A stretch of DNA of 64,000 bases, taken from Amulumruptor sp947039275 (lineage in GTDB: Bacteria; Bacteroidota; Bacteroidia; Bacteroidales; Muribaculaceae). This document shows positions 8,883-17,523 of the stretch, one piece after another; positions within the stretch are counted from its first letter, which is position 1, and each line of letters starts with the position of its first letter. Where the stretch lies: NCBI GenBank assembly GCA_947039275.1, contig CAMQYL010000014.1, positions 1-64,000 of the forward strand. Reading direction: 5' to 3'. Position numbers and translations under genes: made by a program. Under the pieces are notes generated by a model. The model searched no databases and was not told where the DNA came from. It saw only the letters and a program-made list of their open reading frames with translations.

Positions 8883-9503
8883 ATGAACAACGATCAGGTT
8901 TCGGTGATGTTTGCCACTGACGAACATGTCAAATACGCCGAACACATTGTCAATCTAATTTACGAATCCGCTCTGCAGCGCGGCACCGGCATCGCCCGCC
9001 GTTCCCCCAAGTATATCGAGGACAAGATCAAGGGAGGAAAGGCAGTCGTAGCGATGTACGGCGACCGTCTGATCGGCTTCAGCTACATCGAAAGCTGGGG
9101 CCACGGCGATTACGTAGCCACTTCGGGTCTCATTGTAGACCCCGAATACCGCAAGCTCGGACTTGCGGCGCGTATCAAAAACAAGACATTTGAGCTTGCC
9201 CGACGACGATTCCCCTACGCAAAGATATTCTCCATCACCACATCGCTCCCGGTGATGAAGCTCAACTCACGCCTCGGCTACAAGCCGGTGACGTTCTCGG
9301 AGCTGCCCCAGGAAGACGAGTTCTGGAACGGCTGCCAGGGTTGTGTCAACTATGACATCCTGCAGCGCAACAACCGCCGCATGTGCCTCTGCTACGGCAT
9401 GCTCTACGACCCCAAGGCAGAACTCAAGAAGCAGTCATGGTCCACTCCCTACCGCACATGGGTAGCGACCCTCTTCCGCAAACTCTTCCACCTCAACAAA
9501 TAA
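8883..9503 (+). CDS. GNAT acetyltransferase-fold protein, candidate N-acylglutamate synthase of the arginine pathway
   Basis: 206 residues. GNAT core: acceptor side near residues 15-50, acyl-CoA pyrophosphate-loop region DPEYRKLGLAARIKN near 87-101, and a C-terminal extension with clustered cysteines (GCQGCVN, MCLCYG). It starts the arg block, directly before argG, and no classical ArgA or ArgJ is present here. Arginine synthesis needs an enzyme that acylates glutamate before ArgB acts, and diverged GNAT proteins at this position in Bacteroides have been assigned that role (recalled, not checked). Acyl donor, acetyl-CoA or succinyl-CoA, is open; the N-succinyl type carbamoyltransferase downstream favours succinyl. 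Confidence 0.7.
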   Translation: MNNDQVSVMFATDEHVKYAEHIVNLIYESALQRGTGIARRSPKYIEDKIKGGKAVVAMYGDRLIGFSYIESWGHGDYVATSGLIVDPEYRKLGLAARIKNKTFELARRRFPYAKIFSITTSLPVMKLNSRLGYKPVTFSELPQEDEFWNGCQGCVNYDILQRNNRRMCLCYGMLYDPKAELKKQSWSTPYRTWVATLFRKLFHLNK

Positions 9504-9507
9504 CACC

Positions 9508-9550
9508 TTATAAGATTTATAAGTCTTATAAGAATTTATCCGATTTATCA
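9508..9550. repeat. 9-bp AT-rich tandem repeat before argG
   Basis: Units of the form ATAAGATTT, ATAAGTCTT, ATAAGAATTT, ATCCGATTT in tandem, ending 28 bases before the argG ATG. Related arrays lie at 14002, 33536, 37791 and 57753. Confidence 0.75.
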
Positions 9551-9578
9551 CACCCAACAATAAAAAATACCCAGCGCT

Positions 9579-10784
9579 ATGGACAAGAAGAAAAAAGTAG
9601 TTCTCGCCTTCAGTGGAGGTCTTGACACATCATTTTGCGCAAAATATCTCTCGGAAGACCTCGGCTACGAGGTGCACACCGCCCTCGCAAACACCGGAGG
9701 CTTCTCTGACGAGGAACTCGCCCGCATAGAGAAGAAGGCGATGGCTCTCGGCGCGGCATCACACGCCTCGCTCGACATCACCAAGGACTACTATGACAAG
9801 AGCATCCGCTACATGATAGCCGGCAATGTGCTCCGCAATGGTACATACCCCATCTCGGTATCGTCAGAGCGCATCTTCCAAGCCATAGCCATCATCGAAT
9901 ACGCCAAGAAAATCGGAGCCGACGCAGTGGCTCACGGTTCCACCGGCGCAGGCAACGACCAGGTGCGCTTTGACCTGACTTTCCAGATTCTCGCTCCAGA
10001 GATCGAGATCATCACCCCGACACGTGACATGACTCTCACCCGCGAGTATGAAATTGACTACCTCCGCAAGCACGGCATACAGGACGATTTCAAGAAGATG
10101 GAATACTCCATCAACAAGGGTCTGTGGGGCACATCGATCGGCGGCAAGGAGACTCTCCACAGCGAGCAGACTCTCCCCGAACACGCTTATCCCAGCCAGG
10201 TGACAGCATCAGGCGAGGAGACCCTGAAAATCTCCTTTGACAAGGGTGAAATCTCTGCCGTCAACGGCAAGAAGTTCGACAACATGATCGATGCCATCCG
10301 CGAGATCGAAGCCATCGGCAGCAAGTACGGCATCGGCAGAGACATGCACATCGGCGACACCATCATCGGCATCAAAGGACGTGTGGGCTTCGAGGCAGCA
10401 GGTCCTATCCTCATCATCGCCGCCCACAAGATGCTCGAAAAGCACACGCTGACCAAGTGGCAGCAGTACTGGAAAGACCAGATCGGCACATGGTACGGCA
10501 TGTTCCTCCACGAGGCTCAGTATCTCGAGCCCGTGATGCGCGACATGGAGAAGTTTCTCGAGAGCAGCCAGCAGAATGTCACCGGCACCGTCGAGCTTAC
10601 CCTCCGTCCGCTCAGCTACACCCTCGTGGGCGTAGATTCACCTTATGACCTGATGAAGACCGATTTCGGCGAATACGGCGAGGTCAACAAGGCTTGGAGT
10701 GCCGACGACGTGAAGGGCTTCACCAAGATACTCGGCAACCAGATGAAGATTTTCTACAACGTACAGAACCGCAACAACAAGTGA
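9579..10784 (+). CDS. argG: argininosuccinate synthase
   Basis: Joins citrulline and aspartate with ATP to form argininosuccinate, the penultimate arginine step; cytoplasmic. 401 residues. Seen: N-type ATP pyrophosphatase P-loop LAFSGGLDTSFCAKYL at residues 8-23, AHGSTGAGNDQVRFD near 113-127 (citrulline/aspartate binding) and EYEIDYLRKHGI. The sequence belongs to a diverged branch but has the key motifs. Its stop codon overlaps the GTG start of argC by four bases, so the two are coupled. Confidence 0.95.
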   Translation: MDKKKKVVLAFSGGLDTSFCAKYLSEDLGYEVHTALANTGGFSDEELARIEKKAMALGAASHASLDITKDYYDKSIRYMIAGNVLRNGTYPISVSSERIFQAIAIIEYAKKIGADAVAHGSTGAGNDQVRFDLTFQILAPEIEIITPTRDMTLTREYEIDYLRKHGIQDDFKKMEYSINKGLWGTSIGGKETLHSEQTLPEHAYPSQVTASGEETLKISFDKGEISAVNGKKFDNMIDAIREIEAIGSKYGIGRDMHIGDTIIGIKGRVGFEAAGPILIIAAHKMLEKHTLTKWQQYWKDQIGTWYGMFLHEAQYLEPVMRDMEKFLESSQQNVTGTVELTLRPLSYTLVGVDSPYDLMKTDFGEYGEVNKAWSADDVKGFTKILGNQMKIFYNVQNRNNK

Positions 10785-11743
10785 TACGCGCAGGCATCAT
10801 CGGAGGCGCCGGCTACACCGCCGGCGAACTCCTCCGCATCCTCATCAACCATCCCGAGGTGCAGATAGAGTGGGTACACTCCACCAGCAACGCCGGCAAC
10901 CCTGTCACCGATGTGCACATGGGTCTCATCGGCGACACCGATCTGGTGTTTGCCGACGAGCATCCGCTTGACCGCGTTGATGTGGTGTTCATGTGCTCTG
11001 GTCACGGTGCAAGCTCCAAGTTCTGGAGCGAAAACGCCCTCCCCGCAGGTGTCAAGGTGGTGGATCTGGCGCAGGATTTCCGTGACGAGTCTGAGGGCTA
11101 CGTCTACGGACTCCCGGAGGTCAACCGTGACCGCATCAAGGGTGCCGACAAGGTGGCAAATCCCGGATGCTTCGCCACTGCCCTCCAGCTCGCCATGCTG
11201 CCCCTCGCTGCCGCAGGGATGCTCCACGGCGACATCAACGTCACCGGCATCACCGGCTCTACCGGCGCAGGTGTCAAGCCGGGCGCAACCACCCACTTCA
11301 GCTGGCGCACCGACAATGTGTCGGTCTACAAGGCTTTCACCCACCAGCATCTCAAGGAGATACGCATGACGCTCTCACAGCAGCAGCCGGGTTTCGACTC
11401 ACCCATCTACTTCGTGCCTGTGCGCGGCGACTTCGCCCGCGGCATCTTCGCGATGGTTACTGTCGACACCGACCGCCCAGCCGAGGAGATAGCCAAGCTC
11501 TACTCCGACTTCTACGCCCCGGCGGCGTTCACCCACTACAGCACTGCCAACATAGACCTCAAGCAGGTGGTCAACACCAACAAGGCTCTCATACATATCA
11601 TCGAACACGAAGGCAAGCTACTCATACTCTCAGCCATCGACAACCTCCTCAAGGGCGCGAGCGGCCAGGCAGTCCAGAACATGAACCTCATGTTCGGTCT
11701 ACCCGAGACGATGGGTCTGCAGCTCAAGCCTTCGGCATTCTGA
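10781..11743 (+). CDS. argC: N-acyl-gamma-glutamyl-phosphate reductase
   Basis: NADPH-dependent reduction of N-acylglutamyl-5-phosphate to the semialdehyde, third arginine step. 320 residues from a GTG start at 10781 (VIRAGIIGGAGYTAGELLRIL), chosen because the Rossmann motif GGAGYTAG follows directly and because GTGA overlaps the argG stop. The catalytic cysteine is in the conserved ANPGCFATALQL stretch (Cys near 130), and HQH near residue 189 fits the active-site histidine region (FTHQHLKEI). argD follows after ten bases. Confidence 0.94.
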   Translation: MIRAGIIGGAGYTAGELLRILINHPEVQIEWVHSTSNAGNPVTDVHMGLIGDTDLVFADEHPLDRVDVVFMCSGHGASSKFWSENALPAGVKVVDLAQDFRDESEGYVYGLPEVNRDRIKGADKVANPGCFATALQLAMLPLAAAGMLHGDINVTGITGSTGAGVKPGATTHFSWRTDNVSVYKAFTHQHLKEIRMTLSQQQPGFDSPIYFVPVRGDFARGIFAMVTVDTDRPAEEIAKLYSDFYAPAAFTHYSTANIDLKQVVNTNKALIHIIEHEGKLLILSAIDNLLKGASGQAVQNMNLMFGLPETMGLQLKPSAF

Positions 11744-11753
11744 CAGATCAGCT

Positions 11754-12884
11754 ATGAAACTTTTTGACGTATATTCTCTCTACGACATAGAACCTGTCCG
11801 CGGCAAGGGCAACCACGTCTACACCGCCGACGGCACCGAGTATCTCGACCTCTACGGAGGCCATGCGGTCATTTCCATAGGCCACGCCCATCCCCGTTAC
11901 GTGGAGGCTGTGAGCCGTCAGGTGGCAATGATGCCGTTCTACAGCAACTCGGTGCAGAATTCGCTCCAGCAGCGTCTCGCCAACCTGCTCGGTAAGGTGT
12001 CGGGATATGACGATTACCAGCTCTTCCTCGTCAATTCGGGTGCGGAAGCCAACGAAAACGCCATCAAGCTGGCTTCGTTCGTGACCGGTCGCAAGAAGGT
12101 GCTTGCCTTTGACAAGGCTTTCCACGGACGCACATCGGCTGCCGTAGCTGCCACCGACAACCCCAAGATACAGGCCCCGTTTAACCGCACCGACAATGTG
12201 GAGTTCGCTCCGCTCAACGACATCGAGGCTGTCCGCGCCAAGCTCGCCACAGGTGAGTTTGCCGCGGTAATCATCGAGGGCATTCAGGGCGTGGCAGGCA
12301 TACGCATGGTGTCTGACGACTTCATGCGCCAGCTCCGCGACATTACCAAGGAGACAGGCACACTGCTCATCCTTGACGAAATCCAGAGCGGCTACGGCCG
12401 CACGGGCAAGTTCTTCGCTCACCAGCACACAGGCATCCGCCCCGACATCATCACCGTAGCCAAAGGCATAGCCAATGGCTTCCCCATGTCGGCTGTGCTG
12501 ATAGCTCCCGACATCAAGCCGGTCAAAGGCATGCTCGGCACCACATTCGGAGGCAACCACCTCGGATGCGCCGCAGCCATCGCCGTTCTTGAGGTGATGG
12601 AGAGTGAAAACCTCATTGACAATGCCGCCAAGGTGGGCGAATACCTCCTCGGTGAGCTTCGCAAGATGCCGCAGCTCAAGGATGTACGCGGCCGCGGACT
12701 TATGATAGGCGTAGAGGTGGAAGGACCCGCCGCAGAGGTGCGCAAGAAGCTCCTCTTTGACCACCGCATCTTCACTGGCGGCGCAGGCGAGCACACCGTG
12801 CGTCTGCTCCCTCCGCTGACCATCACCATGGACGAGGCGCGCCAGTTCATCGCCGAATTCCAGAAGTGCCTCTCCGAATTCTGA
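11754..12884 (+). CDS. argD: acetylornithine/succinylornithine aminotransferase
   Basis: PLP enzyme converting N-acylglutamate semialdehyde to N-acylornithine with glutamate as amino donor. 376 residues, class III aminotransferase. Seen: YLDLYGGHAVISIGHAHPRY, the GAEANENAIKLA cofactor-binding region near 98-109, LILDEIQSGYGRTGKFF (Asp contacting the pyridine ring near 209) and the PLP lysine in TVAKGIANGFPM near 238. Context (argC upstream, N-acylornithine carbamoyltransferase downstream) indicates acylated ornithine as product. A type A palindrome doublet separates it from argF'. Confidence 0.94.
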   Translation: MKLFDVYSLYDIEPVRGKGNHVYTADGTEYLDLYGGHAVISIGHAHPRYVEAVSRQVAMMPFYSNSVQNSLQQRLANLLGKVSGYDDYQLFLVNSGAEANENAIKLASFVTGRKKVLAFDKAFHGRTSAAVAATDNPKIQAPFNRTDNVEFAPLNDIEAVRAKLATGEFAAVIIEGIQGVAGIRMVSDDFMRQLRDITKETGTLLILDEIQSGYGRTGKFFAHQHTGIRPDIITVAKGIANGFPMSAVLIAPDIKPVKGMLGTTFGGNHLGCAAAIAVLEVMESENLIDNAAKVGEYLLGELRKMPQLKDVRGRGLMIGVEVEGPAAEVRKKLLFDHRIFTGGAGEHTVRLLPPLTITMDEARQFIAEFQKCLSEF

Positions 12885-12914
12885 ACAAGGACATTCATAG
12901 GTCATACCCCATGG

Positions 12915-12994
12915 GTAGGGACATGCCATGGCATGTCACCAAACGCTAAACGTTCGCAAACCACAAATTCTGACATGCCATGGCATGTCCCTAC
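12915..12994. repeat. inverted palindrome doublet, type A, between argD and argF'
   Basis: GACATGCCATGGCATGTC palindromes at 12915-12937 and 12972-12994 in opposite orientation, GTAGGGAC on the outer edges, spacer about 34 bases. Lies inside the arg cluster, 45 bases before the argF' start. Confidence 0.9.
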
Positions 12995-13038
12995 AACCGA
13001 TTCAGTCCATAACCCCGCAATCAGCAACAACCTCCCAT

Positions 13039-13992
13039 ATGAAACGTTTCCTCTCTGTCAACGACATAGGACCTCTTGACAAGGCTGTCGCCGAAGCCAT
13101 CGATATCAAGCGTGACCGCTTCGCCCATCAGCACCTCGGACGTAACCGCACACTGATGATGATATTCTTCAACTCCAGTCTGCGCACACGCCTCTCCACA
13201 CAGAAGGCTGCCATGAACCTCGGCATGAATGTCATAGTGCTTGACGTGAACCAGGGCGCATGGAAGCTTGAGACGGAGCGCGGTGTCATCATGGACGGCG
13301 ACAAGGCTGAGCACCTGCTCGAGGCAATCCCCGTCATGGGCTGCTACTGCGACCTTATCGGTGTGCGCTCGTTCGCGAGCCTTACCGACAAAGCTGCCGA
13401 CTATGAGGAACGTGTCATCGAGCAGTTCATCAAATATTCCGGACGCCCCGTATTCAGCATGGAGGCTGCCACATGCCATCCGCTACAGGCGTTTGCCGAC
13501 CTCATCACCATCGAGGAGCACAAGACCAAGGAGCGTCCCAAGGTGGTCATGACATGGGCACCGCATCCCCGCGCTTTGCCGCAGGCTGTCCCCAACTCGT
13601 TTGCCGAGTGGATGAACGCCGCCGACTACGATTTTGTCATCACTCATCCCCACGGTTACGAGCTTGACCCTCGATTTGTAGGCAATGCCCGTGTGGAGTA
13701 TGACCAGGACAAGGCTCTCGCTGGTGCGGACTTCGTATATGCCAAGAACTGGAGCGCATATGCCGACCCCAACTACGGCAAAATCCTCTCCACTGACCGC
13801 TCATGGACTGTCGACTCAGCCAAGATGGCTCTGACCGACAACGCATATTTCATGCACTGCCTGCCGGTGCGCCGCAATATGATCGTCACCGACGATGTCA
13901 TCGAGTCGCCCCGCAGCATCGTGATTCCCGAGGCTGCCAACCGCGAGATCTCAGCCCAGACAGTCATCAAGCGCATGCTTGAATCCCTCTGA
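13039..13992 (+). CDS. argF': N-succinyl-L-ornithine carbamoyltransferase
   Basis: Transfers a carbamoyl group from carbamoyl phosphate to an N-acylornithine, giving N-acylcitrulline. 317 residues from ATG 13039; the frame is open upstream but that part is palindromic spacer. Seen: carbamoyl-phosphate motif FFNSSLRTRLS at 43-53 (in place of STRT of ordinary OTCase), the loop GVIMDGDKAEHLL near 82-94, HPLQAFADL and MHCLPVRRNM. Known: in Bacteroides fragilis this enzyme uses N-succinylornithine and residue 90 (Pro there, Glu in acetyl-specific enzymes) sets specificity. Here residue 90 is Ala, which in the Xanthomonas enzyme also gave succinyl specificity. So succinylornithine is the likely substrate. 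Confidence 0.92.
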   Translation: MKRFLSVNDIGPLDKAVAEAIDIKRDRFAHQHLGRNRTLMMIFFNSSLRTRLSTQKAAMNLGMNVIVLDVNQGAWKLETERGVIMDGDKAEHLLEAIPVMGCYCDLIGVRSFASLTDKAADYEERVIEQFIKYSGRPVFSMEAATCHPLQAFADLITIEEHKTKERPKVVMTWAPHPRALPQAVPNSFAEWMNAADYDFVITHPHGYELDPRFVGNARVEYDQDKALAGADFVYAKNWSAYADPNYGKILSTDRSWTVDSAKMALTDNAYFMHCLPVRRNMIVTDDVIESPRSIVIPEAANREISAQTVIKRMLESL

Positions 13993-14001
13993 TCAAAATA
14001 T

Positions 14002-14055
14002 AATTCTTATAGGTCTTATAAATCTTATAAGACCTATAAATTTTATAAGATTTAT
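14002..14055. repeat. 9-bp AT-rich tandem repeat before argB
   Basis: Consecutive units ATAGGTCTT, ATAAATCTT, ATAAGACCT, ATAAATTTT, ATAAGATTT with an exact 9-bp period, ending 8 bases before the argB ATG. The middle forms an inverted repeat (GGTCTTATAAATC / GATTTATAAGACC-like), so it could also fold. Confidence 0.8.
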
Positions 14056-14063
14056 CCCAAGAT

Positions 14064-14843
14064 ATGGCTCCCGTCAAAGTTTTCAAAATCGGCGGCAACG
14101 TCGTTGACAATCCCGACGCTCTCAACCGCTTCATCCGTGAGTTCGCCTCCATCAAGTCACCCAAGATTCTCATCCACGGCGGAGGCAAGGAGGCTACACG
14201 CCTGAGTAAACGGCTCGACATCCCCACCCAGATGATTGACGGACGCCGCGTGACCGACCGCGACACGCTTGATGTGGTGACCATGGTCTATGCCGGACTT
14301 ATCAACAAGCGCATCGTTGCAGCACTGCAGGCTGTAGGCTGCAACGCTCTCGGACTGACGGGTGCTGACGCCGACTGCATCCGCGCCACCAAGCGTCCTG
14401 CCAACCCCGTGGACTACGGATTTGTAGGCGACATCAACCCCGCCGACATCAACGACCTCTATATAGAATATGTGCTCCGTCAGGACATCGTGCCGGTGTT
14501 CTGCGCCATCACCCACGACGGCAAGGGCAACCTGCTCAACTGCAACGCCGACTCGGTGGCTTCGTCGGTGGCTATCGCCACCTCTCGCATAGCACCGGTA
14601 GAACTTATCTACTGCTTCGAGCGTAACGGAGTGCTCCGCAATGTCGATGACCCCGACAGCGTCATCTCCATCATCACACCGTCAATCTACGAGGACCTTC
14701 GCCGCGACAACATAGTGGCTGACGGCATGATACCCAAAATTGACAATGCTTTCAACGCCATCAAGCGCGGCGTGGGAAGCGTGACCATCAAGCACAGCGA
14801 TAACATTCTCTCCGACATAGGCACTACCATCACCGATGCTTGA
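14064..14843 (+). CDS. argB: N-acylglutamate kinase
   Basis: ATP-dependent phosphorylation of N-acylglutamate, second arginine step. 259 residues, amino-acid kinase fold: FKIGGNVVDNP at 7-17, ILIHGGGKEATRL near 35-47, the acylglutamate-binding stretch LLNCNADSVASSVA near 158-171, and GMIPKIDNAFNAIKRGV near 218-234. The glycine-rich loops match ArgB rather than ProB. The C-terminus overlaps argE by eight bases. In Bacteroidetes it probably uses N-succinylglutamate if the pathway runs on succinyl intermediates; that is inference from argF'. Confidence 0.94.
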   Translation: MAPVKVFKIGGNVVDNPDALNRFIREFASIKSPKILIHGGGKEATRLSKRLDIPTQMIDGRRVTDRDTLDVVTMVYAGLINKRIVAALQAVGCNALGLTGADADCIRATKRPANPVDYGFVGDINPADINDLYIEYVLRQDIVPVFCAITHDGKGNLLNCNADSVASSVAIATSRIAPVELIYCFERNGVLRNVDDPDSVISIITPSIYEDLRRDNIVADGMIPKIDNAFNAIKRGVGSVTIKHSDNILSDIGTTITDA

Positions 14844-15903
14844 CGACGCTATAGACCTACTACAGCAGATGATTGCCACACCCTCCGTCAGCCGTGACGA
14901 GGCGGCTGTGGCAACTCTCATATATGACCGCTTCGTGGCGTGGGGACTGCAACCCGTCCGTTACGGCAACAATATCGTGGCTAAGGCTTCCACTTGGGAG
15001 GCTGACCGTCCGACTCTGATGCTCAATTCTCACATCGACACCGTGCGCCCTGCCGCATCCTACACCATCGACCCATATACCCCTCTCCTCCGCGACGGCA
15101 GACTCTACGGGCTCGGCAGCAACGATGACGGGGCTTCGGTGGTGGCGTTGACGAGCGCGTTCCGCCGTCTGCGTGACGAGTCCCTGCCCTACAATCTGCT
15201 TCTGGCTCTCTCAGCCGAGGAGGAGGTAGGCGGCGAAGGGGGCATACGCATGCTGCTCCCGGCTCTCGCTCAGGATGGCATCTCGATTGACGCAGCTCTC
15301 GTGGGCGAACCGACCTGCATGCAGCCAGCGATAGCCGAGCGCGGACTTATAGTGCTCGACTGCGTGACCCACGGAGTGGCTGGGCATGCCGCGCGCAACG
15401 AGGGCATCAACGCAATCTACCGCGCGATGGACGATATCAACCGTCTGCGCGACTTCCGTTTTGACCGCACCTCTGCCATCCTCGGACCCGTCAAGGTCAG
15501 CATCACACAGATCGAGGCTGGCAAGCAGCACAACACCGTCCCCGACACCTGCCGATGGGTGGTGGATGTGCGCACCACCGATGCCTACTCCAACGAGGAG
15601 ACATCACGCCTGCTCCGCGAAGCCCTTAGCCCCCACACCGAGGCAGCCCACCGCTCCACTCGCGTCCAGGCATCGGTAATCGCCGATACGCATCCCTTAG
15701 TCAAGGGGGCTGTAGCCTTGGGTCGCACACCGTTCGTATCCCCCACCACCTCCGACATGAGCCTGATGCACGGCATCCCCTCGCTCAAGATGGGTCCCGG
15801 CGACTCCTCGCGAAGCCACCGCGCCGACGAGTACATCCTCATCAGCGAAATCGCCGAAGCCATCAACCTCTACACCACCCTCCTGACCGACCTCACCCTC
15901 TAA
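14836..15903 (+). CDS. argE: M20-family deacylase of the arginine pathway (N-acylcitrulline/N-acylornithine deacylase)
   Basis: 355 residues, zinc-dependent M20 peptidase family. Seen: NSHIDTVRP (metal His/Asp near 68-70), GLGSNDDGASVVAL (bridging Asp near 99), LSAEEEVGGEG (catalytic and metal Glu near 130), a dimerisation domain from about 165, and a C-terminal metal His in SRSHRADEYI near 328. In ordinary bacteria ArgE removes the acetyl group from acetylornithine; because carbamoylation here occurs on the acylated ornithine, the physiological substrate is more likely N-succinyl- or N-acetylcitrulline, as proposed for Bacteroides. Overlaps argB by eight bases and ends the cluster. Confidence 0.88.
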   Translation: MLDDAIDLLQQMIATPSVSRDEAAVATLIYDRFVAWGLQPVRYGNNIVAKASTWEADRPTLMLNSHIDTVRPAASYTIDPYTPLLRDGRLYGLGSNDDGASVVALTSAFRRLRDESLPYNLLLALSAEEEVGGEGGIRMLLPALAQDGISIDAALVGEPTCMQPAIAERGLIVLDCVTHGVAGHAARNEGINAIYRAMDDINRLRDFRFDRTSAILGPVKVSITQIEAGKQHNTVPDTCRWVVDVRTTDAYSNEETSRLLREALSPHTEAAHRSTRVQASVIADTHPLVKGAVALGRTPFVSPTTSDMSLMHGIPSLKMGPGDSSRSHRADEYILISEIAEAINLYTTLLTDLTL

Positions 15904-15934
15904 GGCATGTATGTCATAACATATACCCAAAATT

Positions 15935-16020
15935 GTAGGGACATGCCATGGCATGTCCGCGTCCCCATGGCGAGCAGCATCCAGTGTGTGCGTGGCGGAC
16001 ATGCCACGGCATGTCCCTAC
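15935..16020. repeat. inverted palindrome doublet, type A, after argE
   Basis: GACATGCCRTGGCATGTC cores at 15935-15958 and 15997-16020 in opposite orientation with GTAGGGAC outer edges, 38-base spacer. First half of the 324-base gap between argE and argH; the rest holds a single-arm composite element and the argH promoter. Confidence 0.9.
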
Positions 16021-16091
16021 AAGCTGAGGATTGCCAGATAAATACCAAATCAATTGGCGCAGCCCAATAATGACAAAATCCATTAGCAGGG

Positions 16092-16175
16092 GGCACGTCG
16101 TAGACGTGCCAGCCGTGCGAAACCCCATGCACGGAGCGTCAGCGAACGTACATGGGGTGCAGGAGAGGTTGTGAC
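16092..16175. repeat. single-arm composite palindromic element (P1-P2-P3)
   Basis: P1 16092-16110 (GGCACGTCGTAGACGTGCC), P2 16123-16157 (CCCCATG...CATGGGG with the same core as at 485-519), and P3 16161-16175 (AGGAGAGGTTGTGAC). Same order and spacing as the left arm of the element at 454-708, with no mirror arm. Its end abuts the argH promoter. Confidence 0.8.
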
Positions 16176-16200
16176 CCATCAGCTATTTTTACTAAATTTG
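16169..16200 (+). promoter_or_regulatory. argH promoter
   Basis: -7 box TAAATTTG at 16193-16200, 27 bases before the ATG, with TTGT at 16169-16172 after a 20-nt spacer as a weak -33. The -33 bases belong to the end of the repeat P3. Confidence 0.6.
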
Positions 16201-16227
16201 CAGAAAACGATATAAACCCATAAAAAT

Positions 16228-17523
16228 ATGGCAAAACTTTGGGACAAAGGCTTCGAGCCTGATGCTCTGATTGAAAAATTTACCGTAGGCAACGACCGAG
16301 ACCTCGACCTGCGCCTCGCCCGCTATGACGTGCAAGGCTCCATGGCTCACATCAAGATGCTCCAGTCGATAGGTCTGCTCGAGAAGGACGAACTTGACAC
16401 TCTCCTCGCCGGACTTGAAGAGATCCTCAAGACCATCGAAGCCGGAGACTTCCGCATAGAGGACGATGTGGAGGACGTGCACTCGCAGGTGGAGTTTCTG
16501 CTCACCCAGCGTCTCGGCGACCTCGGCAAGAAGATACATGCAGGCCGTTCGCGCAACGACCAGGTGCTTGTGGACCTCAAGCTGTTCATGCGTGACGAGC
16601 TTCGCACCATAGCCATGGCTGTCGAACGCCTCTTCAACCGCCTCCAGCAGCTCAGCGACCGCTACAAGGATGTGCTGATGCCAGGCTACACCCATCTGCA
16701 AGTGGCTATGCCTTCATCGTTCGGACTCTGGTTTGGCGCATACGCCGAGTCGCTCACCGACGACATGCACATGCTCGTGGCAGCATATAATGTAGCGAAC
16801 CAGAATCCTCTCGGGTCCGCAGCGGGCTACGGCTCGTCATTCCCCCTCGACCGCACCATGACCACCCAGCTCCTCGGCTTCGCCGACATGAACTACAATG
16901 TTGTGGCTGCCCAGATGAGCCGCGGCAAGACGGAGCGCGCCGTGTCAATGGCAGTGGCTGCCATAGCATCCACACTCGCCCATCTCGCTATGGATGTGTG
17001 CATGTGGATGTGCCAGAACTTCGGTTTCGTCAAGTTCCCCGACGAACTGACCACCGGCTCTTCCATCATGCCCCATAAGAAGAATCCCGACGTGTTCGAG
17101 ATCATGCGCGGCAAGTGCAACCGTCTGCAAGGACTCCCCAACGAGGTGGCTCTGCTGACCACCAACCTACCCCTCGGCTATAACCGCGATCTCCAACTTC
17201 TCAAAGACATCATCTTTCCTGCGACCGACGAGCTGGTCAACTGCCTCGACATGGCAGAATTCATGCTCCGGCACATCAAGGTCAACAAGGACATACTCTC
17301 TGATGCCAAATACGACTATCTCTTCACCGTCGAGGATGTCAACCGCCTCGCTCTATCAGGCATGCCGTTCCGCGACGCCTACAAGACCGTGGGCATGCAG
17401 GTGCAGCGCGGCGAGTACAAGCCCACACGCTCCGTGCACCACACCCACGAGGGCAGCATCGGCAATCTCTGCAACGACCGCATCGCAGCCAAGATGCAGC
17501 GCGTCATGGAGCCGTTCAGATAA
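16228..17523 (+). CDS. argH: argininosuccinate lyase
   Basis: Cleaves argininosuccinate to arginine and fumarate, the last arginine step. 431 residues, aspartase/fumarase superfamily. Seen: DVHSQVEFLL and KIHAGRSRNDQVLVDLKL near 96-112 (conserved region 1, substrate binding), PGYTHLQVAMPSSFG near 151 (general acid/base region with His), and the flexible signature GSSIMPHKKNPDVFE near 274-288 with the catalytic serine. It has its own promoter, separated from argE by palindromic repeats, so its transcription may be independent. Ends tail to tail with the glycosyltransferase gene, overlapping by eight bases. Confidence 0.96.
   Translation: MAKLWDKGFEPDALIEKFTVGNDRDLDLRLARYDVQGSMAHIKMLQSIGLLEKDELDTLLAGLEEILKTIEAGDFRIEDDVEDVHSQVEFLLTQRLGDLGKKIHAGRSRNDQVLVDLKLFMRDELRTIAMAVERLFNRLQQLSDRYKDVLMPGYTHLQVAMPSSFGLWFGAYAESLTDDMHMLVAAYNVANQNPLGSAAGYGSSFPLDRTMTTQLLGFADMNYNVVAAQMSRGKTERAVSMAVAAIASTLAHLAMDVCMWMCQNFGFVKFPDELTTGSSIMPHKKNPDVFEIMRGKCNRLQGLPNEVALLTTNLPLGYNRDLQLLKDIIFPATDELVNCLDMAEFMLRHIKVNKDILSDAKYDYLFTVEDVNRLALSGMPFRDAYKTVGMQVQRGEYKPTRSVHHTHEGSIGNLCNDRIAAKMQRVMEPFR

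Noticed and set aside
11748..12929. A 393-codon minus-strand open frame opposite argD, and similar long frames opposite nifJ, tyrS, der and xerD
   Set aside because: They mirror the codon pattern of well-recognised genes in GC-rich DNA, have no recognisable domain, and lack promoters of their own.
9508..14055. AT-rich arrays before argG and argB considered as ArgR operators
   Set aside because: The same 9-bp repeat precedes ftsW and murE and lies next to tRNA-Gln, the unit does not match the known arginine box, and no argR is present here.
8651..16175. Repeated palindromes considered as a CRISPR array
   Set aside because: Copies are far apart, inverted, and not regularly spaced; no cas gene is in the window.
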